Shown here: positions 43,331 to 51,169 of the stretch, one piece after another
Layout of the letters: every line of letters starts with the position of its first letter
Numbering within the stretch: position 1 is the stretch's first letter
NCBI RefSeq assembly: GCF_946221155.1
Contig: NZ_CAMIAN010000001.1
Coordinates: 1 to 64,000, forward strand
Source: an uncultured Corynebacterium sp.
GTDB lineage: Bacteria; Actinomycetota; Actinomycetes; Mycobacteriales; Mycobacteriaceae
DNA length: 64,000 nucleotides
Direction of reading: 5' to 3'
Program-made: the position numbers and the translations under genes
Notes under the pieces: model-generated
Told to the model about the DNA's origin: nothing
Seen by the model: only the letters and a program-made list of their open reading frames with translations
Database searches by the model: none

Positions 43331-44563
43331 CTAGCGGGAGCCCGCGGTGGAGCCCTCCCAGAACTGCTCTGGGGAGATCGGCTTGGTCGGGACCAGCGGC
43401 GGGCGCTTGACGCCCGTGCCCAGGCCGGCAACCAGGTCGCCCCAGTAGCCGCGCAGGTCATCCTGCCAGTAGCCCCACTGGTGGGTGCCTGCCGGGCGGA
43501 AGTTGTAGTTCACCGGAATGCCCAGCGAGTTGGTCTTACGAGCCAGGTCGCGGGTGCAGGCGTTAGTGGCGCCCTCGATGACAGCGCCCTCGAAGATCAC
43601 CTGAGCTGCGGAGGACAGCTGGCCGTTCACGCGCTCGGACCACGGCATATCGTGCTCGCCGGGGAACCCGGAGCTGGTGGAGACGTAGATGTTCTTCTGG
43701 CCACGCAGCTTCTCAGCGTTGATCAGAGCATCGTTGTCGCGAGCAACCTTACCGTTGACCGGACCCCACATCTTGGTGAAGTCCGTGCCGCCGCGGTTCA
43801 GAACCAGGTTGATGAACTGCGGGGTCAGACCCGTGGTGGTTGCAGCGCAGCCGGAGAAGGAACCGACCGAGTCGTAGAAGCCCGGGTGGTGCTGCGCGTA
43901 CAGCAGGGAGGTGGTGCCGGTCATGGACATGCCAGCGATGGCGCGCTTGTCATTAGCCTTCAGCGCCGGCTCGATGGCCTGCGGCAGCTCGCGGGTCAGG
44001 AAGGTCTCCCACTTCTGCGGCCCCTTGATCGCTGGAGTGTTCGGCTCGGTGATCCAGTCGGTGTAGTAGGAGTATGCACCGCTCATGGGGATCACGATGT
44101 TGGCGCCAATGCCGGGGCTGACGGTGCCCTTGTTAGCGTCTTCGTTGCCGCCGTAGTAAGTGACGATGTCGGTCTGGCGGAGCCAGTTGGCGATGCCTTC
44201 GCCACCGTCCGCGCCGTTGAGCATGTACAGGGTCGGAGCGTTGTCGCGCTTTGCCTTGTCCTTCGGCTGGATGACGACCAGCGGGATGTGGCGCTTCATC
44301 GACGGGGAATAAGCGGAGACTTCCTGCACGTTGTCGAACCCGTTGGCACGCAGCGCGTTGATGTTCTTACGCCACGTGGTGGATTCTGCCGGCTGGTTCG
44401 GAGTCGTGGAGTTCATCTTCAGCGTTGCCGGCGCGATGCCGTCTGCCTTCTGGGCGGCGGAGACGCTAGCGGCCTGGGTAGCCGGTGCGGTGACCGCGAC
44501 GGTTGCGAACGGGGCGATCGCAGCCGTGACAGCGGCGAGAGTGCGGACGATGCTTCGCTTCAT
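43331..44563 (-). CDS. Secreted mycolyltransferase / antigen 85-family esterase
   Basis: About 410 residues. A signal peptide ('MKRSIVRTLAAVTAAIAPF' start, cleavage near 'ATQA') precedes an esterase-D-fold domain. The nucleophile elbow 'AIAGMSMTGTTSLLYA' carries the catalytic Ser. An acidic residue follows in the 'VDG/EHDMPW' region, and the catalytic His is in 'FRPAGTHQWGYW'. The family transfers mycolic acids from trehalose monomycolate to arabinogalactan or a second trehalose monomycolate, releasing trehalose. ATG 44563 has AGAAGGA upstream. The gene is monocistronic, ended by a hairpin. Which acceptor it uses is not predictable. Confidence 0.9.
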   Translation of the reverse strand: MKRSIVRTLAAVTAAIAPFATVAVTAPATQAASVSAAQKADGIAPATLKMNSTTPNQPAESTTWRKNINALRANGFDNVQEVSAYSPSMKRHIPLVVIQPKDKAKRDNAPTLYMLNGADGGEGIANWLRQTDIVTYYGGNEDANKGTVSPGIGANIVIPMSGAYSYYTDWITEPNTPAIKGPQKWETFLTRELPQAIEPALKANDKRAIAGMSMTGTTSLLYAQHHPGFYDSVGSFSGCAATTTGLTPQFINLVLNRGGTDFTKMWGPVNGKVARDNDALINAEKLRGQKNIYVSTSSGFPGEHDMPWSERVNGQLSSAAQVIFEGAVIEGATNACTRDLARKTNSLGIPVNYNFRPAGTHQWGYWQDDLRGYWGDLVAGLGTGVKRPPLVPTKPISPEQFWEGSTAGSR

Positions 44564-44915
44564 AGAATTGATCCTTCTGTGGGGCACGCTGGGAAAACGT
44601 CAGTAATTCTTGCCCGGGGCGTGAGGTGCTCAGTCGAACGTGTGGAAAAGATTTGCAGGGCGTTTCTGGCTGATATTCGGGGAATATTCAAGAAATCCAC
44701 AGCAAATCTCTAAGGACAAAAAGGACTTTACCCAATCTGCAGGATTTTTGGGAACCCAAGTGAGGGAAAAGTTTTTCTTTTAAACCCAAAAGCGGGGATG
44801 TGGGTTGATGTGGGATGACGTGGGCTGTGGGAGGCGGGTGGCGTCAGTAAGAACGTTAATAACAACGGCGAGCCCACTAAACACGAGCGACAAACATTAA
44901 GTACCCTTGGGGCTT
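44564..44915. promoter_or_regulatory. Divergent mycolyltransferase/lpd intergenic region
   Basis: About 350 bases. It holds a small palindrome ATATTC-GGG-GAATAT (44673-44687), an AT-rich run AAAAGTTTTTCTTTTAAA (44768-44785), three 10-bp-spaced GAYGTGGGNT repeats (44797-44826) and an imperfect copy of the GGCGTCA-N2-AAGAAA motif (44840-44854) pointing at lpd. No small gene is evident. Confidence 0.55.
44797..44826 (+). repeat. Three 10-bp phased GAYGTGGGNT repeats upstream of lpd
   Basis: GATGTGGGTT, GATGTGGGAT and GACGTGGGCT follow without gap and are followed by GTGGG. The 10-bp spacing places each G-run on the same face of the helix. They end 90 bases before the lpd start. Confidence 0.6.
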
Positions 44916-46346
44916 GTGGCTAAAGAACATTTTGACGTAGTAGTACTCGGAGCAGGCCCTGGCGGATACGTGGCGGCGATTCGCGCCGCTCAGTTGGGTC
45001 TGAAGACCGCCGTTATCGAAAAGCAGTACTGGGGTGGCGTATGCCTCAACGTGGGCTGCATCCCCTCGAAGGCGCTGATCCGCAACGCCGAACTTGCGCA
45101 CACCATCACCAAGGAAGCCAAGACCTACGGCATTACCGGCGACAACATCTCGATGGACTTTAAGGTTGCGCACCAGCGCTCCCGCAAGGTCTCGGGCAAC
45201 ATCGTCAAGGGCGTGCACTACCTGATGAAGAAGAATAAGATTCAGGAAATTCACGGTCGCGGCAACTTCGTTGACGATAAGACCATTGAGGTCTCCGACG
45301 GCGACGACGCAGGCAAGACCATCACCTTCGACAACTGCATCATCGCCACCGGTTCCGTTGTGAAGTCCCTGCCGGGCGTAGAGCTGGGCGGCAACATCGT
45401 CTCCTACGAAGAGCAGATCCTGGACGAGAACAAGCCAGACTCCATGGTCGTTATCGGCGCTGGTGCTATCGGCATGGAATTCGCTTACGTCCTGTCCAAC
45501 TTTGGCGTGGACATCACCGTTGTTGAGTTCATGGATCGCGTCCTGCCGAACGAGGACAAGGACGTCTCCAAGGAAATCGCCAAGCAGTACAAGAAGTTGG
45601 GCGTGACCCTGAAGACTGGTCACAAGACCACCGCCGTCCGCGACCTGGGCGAAGGCAAGGGCGTGGAGGTGGACATCGAGTCCGCCGACGGCTCCAAGAC
45701 CGAGACCCTGAAGGCAGACCGCGTGATGGTCTCTATCGGCTTCGCACCCCGCGTGGAGGGCTTCGGCCTGGAGAACACCGGTGTGAAGCTGACCGAGCGC
45801 GGTGCGATCGACATTGACGACGAGATGCGCACCAGCGTTCCGCACATCTACGCCATCGGTGATGTCACCGCCAAGCTGCAGCTGGCACACGTTGCCGAAG
45901 CACAGGGCGTGGTCGCCGCCGAGATTATCGCGGGCGAAGAGACCGAGCTGCTCGGCGACTACCAGATGATGCCGCGCGCCACCTTCTGCTCCCCGCAGGT
46001 CGCATCCTTCGGCTACACCGAGGAGGCAGCTAAGAAGAAGGCAGAGGAGGAAGGCCGCGAGGTGAAGGTCGCCACCTTCCCCTACACCGCCAACGGCAAG
46101 GCACAGGGCCTGGGCCACGCGGTGGGCTTTGTGAAGCTGGTGGCAGACGCTGAGTACGGCGAGCTGCTGGGCGCTCACATGGTCGGCCCGGATGTCTCTG
46201 AACTGCTGCCGGAGCTGACCCTGGCGCAGCGCTTCGACCTGACGGCCGAGGAGATCTCCCGCAACGTTCACACGCACCCGACCCTGTCGGAGGCCATGAA
46301 GGAGGCCGCCCACGGCATCGCCGGCGGCCACATGATCAACCTCTAA
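44916..46346 (+). CDS. lpd: Dihydrolipoamide dehydrogenase (E3)
   Basis: About 476 residues. The FAD Rossmann motif 'VVVLGAGPGGYVAA' lies at the N-terminus, the redox-active disulfide is in 'GGVCLNVGCIPSKAL', a NAD motif in 'VVIGAGAIGMEFAYV' near 178, and the active-site His-Glu pair in 'HTHPTLSEAMKE' near the end. It is the flavoprotein shared by pyruvate and 2-oxoglutarate dehydrogenase complexes. GTG 44916 is chosen over TTG 44907 because homologs begin with A-K/R-E-H-[FY]-D. In C. glutamicum, as I recall, lpd also precedes ramB and sdhCAB. A terminator follows. Confidence 0.95.
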   Translation: MAKEHFDVVVLGAGPGGYVAAIRAAQLGLKTAVIEKQYWGGVCLNVGCIPSKALIRNAELAHTITKEAKTYGITGDNISMDFKVAHQRSRKVSGNIVKGVHYLMKKNKIQEIHGRGNFVDDKTIEVSDGDDAGKTITFDNCIIATGSVVKSLPGVELGGNIVSYEEQILDENKPDSMVVIGAGAIGMEFAYVLSNFGVDITVVEFMDRVLPNEDKDVSKEIAKQYKKLGVTLKTGHKTTAVRDLGEGKGVEVDIESADGSKTETLKADRVMVSIGFAPRVEGFGLENTGVKLTERGAIDIDDEMRTSVPHIYAIGDVTAKLQLAHVAEAQGVVAAEIIAGEETELLGDYQMMPRATFCSPQVASFGYTEEAAKKKAEEEGREVKVATFPYTANGKAQGLGHAVGFVKLVADAEYGELLGAHMVGPDVSELLPELTLAQRFDLTAEEISRNVHTHPTLSEAMKEAAHGIAGGHMINL

Positions 46347-46366
46347 GAAGGTTCATCGGCCAGCTG

Positions 46367-46427
46367 ACCGGTCCGCGCCTTTGCGAAGCTTCCCCTGGAA
46401 GTTTCCTTGAAGGCACGGGCCGGTTTT
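46367..46427 (+). terminator. Terminator after lpd
   Basis: ACCGGTCCGCGCCTT (46367-46381) pairs at 13 of 15 positions, plus one G-U, with AAGGCACGGGCCGGT (46410-46424). A smaller hairpin lies in the loop and TTTTCGC follows. Confidence 0.65.
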
Positions 46428-46435
46428 CGCGCTAA

Positions 46436-47641
46436 GTGGCTAACATTTCCCTGGTTAGGTGCAGGTGGAGTAGGATTTCGAGCAAATCCTTCCACATCCC
46501 TCTAAAACACTCCCCCTGCCACGATTGGTGCCCAGACTTGCCAGAGAAGATTGGCTTGCTGGCAGACCGAGGACTGCCAGCGGTGCGCGTTCGCGCCATG
46601 CTCCAACAGTTAGCGAAGGCCTCGGAGAATCACGTCTCCGGGACCAAACCCATCCTCGAATTTCGCACCGGGACGCTGCCGATGGACGAGTTCGGCAACG
46701 TCCGGCTCGCTGACACCGCCCCCGGAATCCTGCGCGACTACGGCTGGGATCGGTTGGTGTACGTCACTGACCTGCCATTGACTACCCGCAGGCCGGTAAT
46801 CAGTCAGACAGTCGAGCACGGCAAGGCCACCATGTTGTGCCTGCCCGCCTTCGGCCTGCTGCGGGCCAAGGAAGGGCTGCGGCAGGAACTGTCGCGCTTG
46901 GTCTGTGGCAAGCACGCCGGTGCCGGCCAGCGTGAAAAAGGTGTAGACGAGATCGAGGGCGGCGATGTGGAGGCCGATACCACCCGCGTACTCGAAGGCC
47001 GTGGGCGCACCCTGCGCCTGCTGTTGGGAATGATCCGCGGCAACCGCCCCGGCCAGTTGCTCAAGGTGCTCTCCAGCTGCCTGGCCACAGGCGTGGCCAC
47101 CGGCGGCTTCGGCATCTTCTACGGTTCGGTGTGGGAAATGTCCTACCTGATCAGCTCGTGGCGGCAGATCATGATCACCGTCCTTTCCATCAGCCTGCTT
47201 ACCTTTTGGCTAATCTACAAAAACGGTCTGTGGAACGGTGGCTATAGCCGCAAGGTGGAACCGTCCGTATTGAGCGCGGGCGCCGATGCAATCACCCCGC
47301 AAGCTTCTACCGACAGTGTGGAACGGTGGCGCGCCCGGATGGATAACCTGGCCACCATCGGCACGGTACTGATCTCCGCGACGGGCGTATATGCCCTGAT
47401 CTACCTGACGATGCTGCTAGTCAGCGCCGCGGTTGTGCCCGTGCCCTTCTTCGAAAGTAGGGTGAACTCCACTATTACGCCGCTGGACTATTTGACGCTG
47501 GCATGGTTTGCGGCGTCACTAGGCACCCTCGGCGGGGCGCTCGGCTCGAGCTTCGATACCGACGAATCGGTGCGCGAGGCAACATATAACCGCCGCGAGC
47601 TGCAGCGCAGGCAGATCGTCGGGCTATTCGATGGCGACTAG
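46436..47641 (+). CDS. Membrane protein of unknown function between lpd and ramB
   Basis: Up to 401 residues; not assigned to a family. A soluble N-terminal part contains 'EFRTGTLPMDEFGNVRLADT' and 'VYVTDLPLTTRRPVISQTVE', a conserved-looking alternation of strands and Thr/Arg-rich loops. After a charged linker come four hydrophobic helices (about residues 218-240, 247-265, 312-335 and 355-375), and the C-terminus is basic and cytoplasmic. The N-terminus is uncertain: GTG 46436 has no clear ribosome site and the first 35 residues look unlike the rest, so a start near TTG 46538 is possible. Position suggests C. glutamicum equivalents between lpd and ramB. Confidence 0.75.
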   Translation: MANISLVRCRWSRISSKSFHIPLKHSPCHDWCPDLPEKIGLLADRGLPAVRVRAMLQQLAKASENHVSGTKPILEFRTGTLPMDEFGNVRLADTAPGILRDYGWDRLVYVTDLPLTTRRPVISQTVEHGKATMLCLPAFGLLRAKEGLRQELSRLVCGKHAGAGQREKGVDEIEGGDVEADTTRVLEGRGRTLRLLLGMIRGNRPGQLLKVLSSCLATGVATGGFGIFYGSVWEMSYLISSWRQIMITVLSISLLTFWLIYKNGLWNGGYSRKVEPSVLSAGADAITPQASTDSVERWRARMDNLATIGTVLISATGVYALIYLTMLLVSAAVVPVPFFESRVNSTITPLDYLTLAWFAASLGTLGGALGSSFDTDESVREATYNRRELQRRQIVGLFDGD

Positions 47642-47669
47642 CACCAGAAGTACTAAGCATAAGAAGGCA

Positions 47670-49175
47670 CTAGTAAGGCGAGACGCTCGAACGGTGCGGG
47701 TCGATCTCCAACGAGCGGTGGATCGGTGGGAACGCGCGCTGCGGGCAGTTATCGCGCGGACACAGCCGGCAACCGGAGCCGATAGGCACTGCCGCGGACG
47801 TGTCCTCTAGGTCCAGCCCGTCCGAATACACCGTCCGGTCGGCGTGCCGCAGCTCGCAGCCCAACCCGATGGCGAACATCTTCCCCGGCTGGCCCCATGC
47901 CGCACGGTGGTGGTTCACGGTGCGGGCGATCCACAGGTAGGTCCGCCCGTCTGGCATCTGCGCGATCTGCCGCATGATCTTGCCCGGGTAGCTAAACGTT
48001 TCGTACACATTCCACAGCGGGCACGTGCCGCCGGAGTTGGAAAGGTGCAGGCCCGTCGCCGACTGGCGCTTGGACATGTTGCCCGCACGGTCCACGCGCA
48101 CGAAGGTCCAGGGTACACCGCGAAGGCTGGGACGCTGCAGGCTGGAGAGGCGGTGGCAGACCGTCTCGTAGCCCACGCCGTATTCGCGCATGAGGAACTC
48201 CAGGTCATAGCGCGATTCCTCCGCGGAGCTGTGGAATTGCTGGTAGGGCAGGAGCAGTGCGGCAGCATAGTAGCTGGCCAGGCCGCGCCGGGCGAGCGCG
48301 CGGGATTCTTCGGACTGGAAGTGCCCCAGCTCCACCAGTGAGTCGATGGTCGTTCCGGCCTCCAGGAACGCCAGTTCGGTGGCCAGTCGGAACGCGATCT
48401 GTCCGGGGCGCATCTTCGACGACACGTGGAGCGTCTTTCGCTTCGGGTCGAACTTGTGCTGTGTGTCGCCCAGGTCGCGCGAGTAGATCACCTGCACTCG
48501 GTGCACCTGTTGTAGCCGTTCGGCGATGATCTGTTCTGTGTGGTGTATCTGGTTCGCCCCGATGTTAATTTTGGACGCCAACTTCTCCGCCGCTACATCC
48601 AGAACATCGATGTAGTTCTGCCTGGCGTAGAAAAAGTCGCGGACTTCATCGTGTGGCATAGAGAACGCCTCTGGTCCGGAGGCCCGGCCGAAGAGTTCAC
48701 CCTTGGGTGTGATGGAGAGGATGGCGGACCCCTGCACGCGCTCCTCGGTGAGCAGGGAGAGGGTATCCGAGACGTTCCGGTAGCGGGAGTGGAGATCCAC
48801 GAAGGCGCGAGCCAGGTCCGGATGGTTCTTCACTAGTGCCGCGAGCTCGGTGACGTCCGCCGGAGTGGGGCTGATCTCCGGGTCTAGGGTGACGTCCTGG
48901 ACTTCCGCCAGTAGGCGAGTGGAGTCTTGATCAGCGAAGAAGGTGGGGTCGATGCCGAAGGCGGCGGTAATGCGCTCCAGTACGGCGGTGGTCAGCGGGC
49001 GCCCGTCGTGCTCGATCTGGTTCACGTAGCTGGCGGAGAGGTCCAGGATCTCGGCGAGGCGGGCCTGGGATATTCCGCGTTCCTTGCGTAGTTGGCGAAG
49101 GCGGGAGCCGACGAAGGGGCGCTCGGTGTTGCTTTCAGGGGCGCGTGCAGATGTGCGTTCAGTCGGTTTTCCCAT
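47670..49175 (-). CDS. ramB: RamB-type regulator of acetate metabolism (XRE helix-turn-helix + ScfR/IrrE-like domain)
   Basis: About 501 residues. An N-terminal XRE helix-turn-helix 'LRQLRKERGISQARLAEILD' near residue 28 is followed by a middle domain (PF06114-like region, near 200-330) and the C-terminal domain with clustered cysteines 'GSGCRLCPRDNCPQRAFPP', all typical of RamB. In C. glutamicum RamB represses aceA, aceB, pta-ack and other genes on glucose. Here aceA lies directly upstream on the same strand and aceB and sdhCAB just beyond. ATG 49175 is preferred; GTG 49184 is possible. RamB-like sites are visible at 50891 and 57288. Confidence 0.93.
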   Translation of the reverse strand: MGKPTERTSARAPESNTERPFVGSRLRQLRKERGISQARLAEILDLSASYVNQIEHDGRPLTTAVLERITAAFGIDPTFFADQDSTRLLAEVQDVTLDPEISPTPADVTELAALVKNHPDLARAFVDLHSRYRNVSDTLSLLTEERVQGSAILSITPKGELFGRASGPEAFSMPHDEVRDFFYARQNYIDVLDVAAEKLASKINIGANQIHHTEQIIAERLQQVHRVQVIYSRDLGDTQHKFDPKRKTLHVSSKMRPGQIAFRLATELAFLEAGTTIDSLVELGHFQSEESRALARRGLASYYAAALLLPYQQFHSSAEESRYDLEFLMREYGVGYETVCHRLSSLQRPSLRGVPWTFVRVDRAGNMSKRQSATGLHLSNSGGTCPLWNVYETFSYPGKIMRQIAQMPDGRTYLWIARTVNHHRAAWGQPGKMFAIGLGCELRHADRTVYSDGLDLEDTSAAVPIGSGCRLCPRDNCPQRAFPPIHRSLEIDPHRSSVSPY

Positions 49176-49264
49176 GGTGTTCACCAGTATATTCCGAGGC
49201 CTTGGGCGATGGGTGAAGTTACAAGTGGCTTCATCCGTGGTTGCTGTTTGGCCGAAGAAAGAAA

Positions 49265-49298
49265 AAGCCCGGCCAGCACTTTCGTGCTGACCGGGCTT
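49265..49298 (-). terminator. Terminator of aceA
   Basis: On the minus strand a 15-bp stem AAGCCCGGTCAGCAC/GTGCTGGCCGGGCTT with tetraloop GAAA (one G-U) is followed by TTTCTTTC. It separates aceA from ramB. Confidence 0.92.
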
Positions 49299-49358
49299 AA
49301 GTAGTGTGCGGGCTGTACCGCCCGCGCAGCTAGTTCCTAGCGCTTGGAAGCAAGCGGC

Positions 49359-50654
49359 TTAGTGGAACTGGCCCTCCTCGGTGGAGCCCTTCAGAGCGGT
49401 GGTGGAGGAGTTCGGGTCGACGGTGGTGGCGATCTTGTCGAAGTAGCCAGCACCGACCTCGCGCTGGTGCTTCACAGCGGTGAAGCCGCGCTCCTTGGCG
49501 GAAGCGAACTCGCGGTTCTGCAGCTCCACGAATGCGGACATCTGGTTGCGGGCGTAGCCGTATGCCAGGTCGAACATGGAGTGGTTCAGAGCGTGGAAGC
49601 CTGCCAGGGTGATGAACTGGAACTTGAAGCCCATTGCGCCCAGCTCGTTCTGGAACTTGGCGATGGTGTCGTCGTCCAGGTGTGCAGACCAGTTGAAGGA
49701 CGGGGAGCAGTTGTAAGCCAGCAGCTGGTCCGGGTACTCGGAGCGAACAGCCTCAGCGAACTTCTTAGCCAGCTCCAGGTCCGGGGTGCCGGTCTCCATC
49801 CAGATCAGGTCAGCGTACGGAGCGTATGCCTTCGCACGGGCGATGCAGGGCTCGATGCCGTTCTGCACGTTGTAGAAGCCCTCAGCGGTGCGGCCGCCGG
49901 TCAGGAACGGCTTGTCGCGATCGTCAACGTCGGAGGTCAGCAGGGTAGCGGCCTCAGCGTCGGTACGAGCAACAACCAGGGTCGGGGTGTTGGCAACGTC
50001 AGCTGCCAGACGTGCGGAGTTCAGGGTACGGATGTGCTGCTGGGTCGGGATCAGGACCTTGCCGCCCAGGTGGCCACACTTCTTCTCGGAGGCCAGCTGG
50101 TCCTCCCAGTGGGTACCTGCAGCGCCGGCCTTGATCATGGCCTTCTGCAGCTCGTAAACGTTCAGTGCGCCGCCGAAGCCAGCCTCACCGTCGGCAACGA
50201 TCGGAACCAGCCAGTTGTCAACGGAGTCATCGCCCTCAACGCGAGCGATCTCGTCTGCACGGGACAGCGCGTTGTTGATGCGCTGAACGACGGACGGAAC
50301 GGAGTTCGCCGGGTACAGGGACTGGTCGGGGTAGGTGTGGCCGGACAGGTTAGCGTCACCTGCAACCTGCCAACCGGACAGGTAAACAGCCTTCAGGCCT
50401 GCGCGGACCTGCTGAACAGCCTGGTTACCGGTCAGAGCGCCCAGGGCGTTGATGTAGGAGTCGTCATCCTTGTTAACTGCTTCCCACAGGATCTCAGCGC
50501 CGCGGCGTGCCAGGGTGTGCTCTTCAACAACGGTGCCCTGCAGCTCAGCGACCTGCTCTGCGGTGTAATCGCGCTCGACGTGAGCCCAGCGGGGGTTCTC
50601 GTCCCAGTCCTTCTGGATTTCTTCAGCGGTACGTGCCTTGCCGACGTTCGACAT
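49359..50654 (-). CDS. aceA: Isocitrate lyase
   Basis: A 431-residue glyoxylate-cycle enzyme splitting isocitrate to succinate and glyoxylate. The signature loop KKCGHLGGK with the catalytic Cys is at about residues 190-198; the metal-binding 'VARTDAEAATLL' and 'NCSPSFNWSAHLDD' segments are intact. AAGGAAG lies upstream of the ATG. It is divergent from aceB across 515 bases and followed by ramB, an order I recall from mycobacteria (ramB near icl1), whereas in C. glutamicum aceA/aceB are unlinked to ramB. Control by RamA, RamB and GlxR is expected from that species. Confidence 0.97.
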   Translation of the reverse strand: MSNVGKARTAEEIQKDWDENPRWAHVERDYTAEQVAELQGTVVEEHTLARRGAEILWEAVNKDDDSYINALGALTGNQAVQQVRAGLKAVYLSGWQVAGDANLSGHTYPDQSLYPANSVPSVVQRINNALSRADEIARVEGDDSVDNWLVPIVADGEAGFGGALNVYELQKAMIKAGAAGTHWEDQLASEKKCGHLGGKVLIPTQQHIRTLNSARLAADVANTPTLVVARTDAEAATLLTSDVDDRDKPFLTGGRTAEGFYNVQNGIEPCIARAKAYAPYADLIWMETGTPDLELAKKFAEAVRSEYPDQLLAYNCSPSFNWSAHLDDDTIAKFQNELGAMGFKFQFITLAGFHALNHSMFDLAYGYARNQMSAFVELQNREFASAKERGFTAVKHQREVGAGYFDKIATTVDPNSSTTALKGSTEEGQFH

Positions 50655-50890
50655 GTAGGGGTCACTTCCTTACTAATTAAGGGGAGAGTTATGTCTTGGT
50701 CCCTGCCCGGGGGTTCCTGGCGGGGGGGACACCGAGCCGCACACTCGAGAACCTTGACAGCGCTCTCCAGCGCAGTCGAGGTGAAGTCTGCGTTCCGTGT
50801 CTCTGCCTACGACAGTACCAACCTGAATAACCACGTCAATGCCGGTCAGGCGGATATTTCTGTGTGGGGGTGGCTCCCCTTTTTGTAAAT

Positions 50891-50902
50891 TTTGTAAAGT
50901 TT
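50891..50902. promoter_or_regulatory. Candidate RamB site in the aceA/aceB promoter region
   Basis: TTTGTAAAGTTT matches the reverse of the RamB consensus (A/T)(A/G)AACTTTGCAAA at all but one position. A second TTTGTAAA half-copy lies immediately before it (50882-50889). Confidence 0.55.
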
Positions 50903-50997
50903 CTCCCCGCACAGTTTCTAAGTGACGCCTTAACGATCGAACGTGATGTGGCTCTCTTGCTGCGCTTATAGGTGTGGTGCGCCACGGGCTGACTCGA

Positions 50998-51015
50998 GGC
51001 GTCAAAAAGAAAAAG
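50998..51015 (+). repeat. GGCGTCA-N2-AAGAAA motif copy upstream of aceB
   Basis: GGCGTCA AA AAGAAA AAG, an exact copy pointing toward aceB, whose start is 155 bases downstream. Confidence 0.55.
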
Positions 51016-51169
51016 AAGCACAGCCTTGTCCGATCGTCCCCTTCGGTGGGGGTGGACAAAGTGCGATCTATGACCAACTTCATGCCGATCGTGAGGGAAC
51101 TCACCTAGTCTTTGAGGATAGAGACCTTTAGATAGGTAAATCGATTGATATGTGAGGAGCCACGTCACT

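Larger units (their letters stand above)
50655..51169. promoter_or_regulatory. Divergent aceA/aceB regulatory region
   Basis: This 515-base gap holds G/C-run clusters (GGGGGGG at 50722-50728 region) of the kind RamA binds, a direct repeat TTTTGTAAAT-TTTGTAAAG with a RamB-like site (50891-50902), and two motif copies, one toward aceA (TGACGCC core 50923-50929, one mismatch overall) and one toward aceB (50998-51015, exact). No gene is seen. The plus-strand frame extending over it is the antisense shadow of aceA. Confidence 0.65.

Noticed and set aside
44877..46331. Minus-strand frame (484 codons) opposite lpd
   Set aside because: Antisense shadow of a certain gene; no recognisable motif.
49344..50888. 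Plus-strand frame (514 codons) opposite aceA and into its promoter
   Set aside because: Val/Gly/Leu-rich antisense translation of aceA; extends over a regulatory region.
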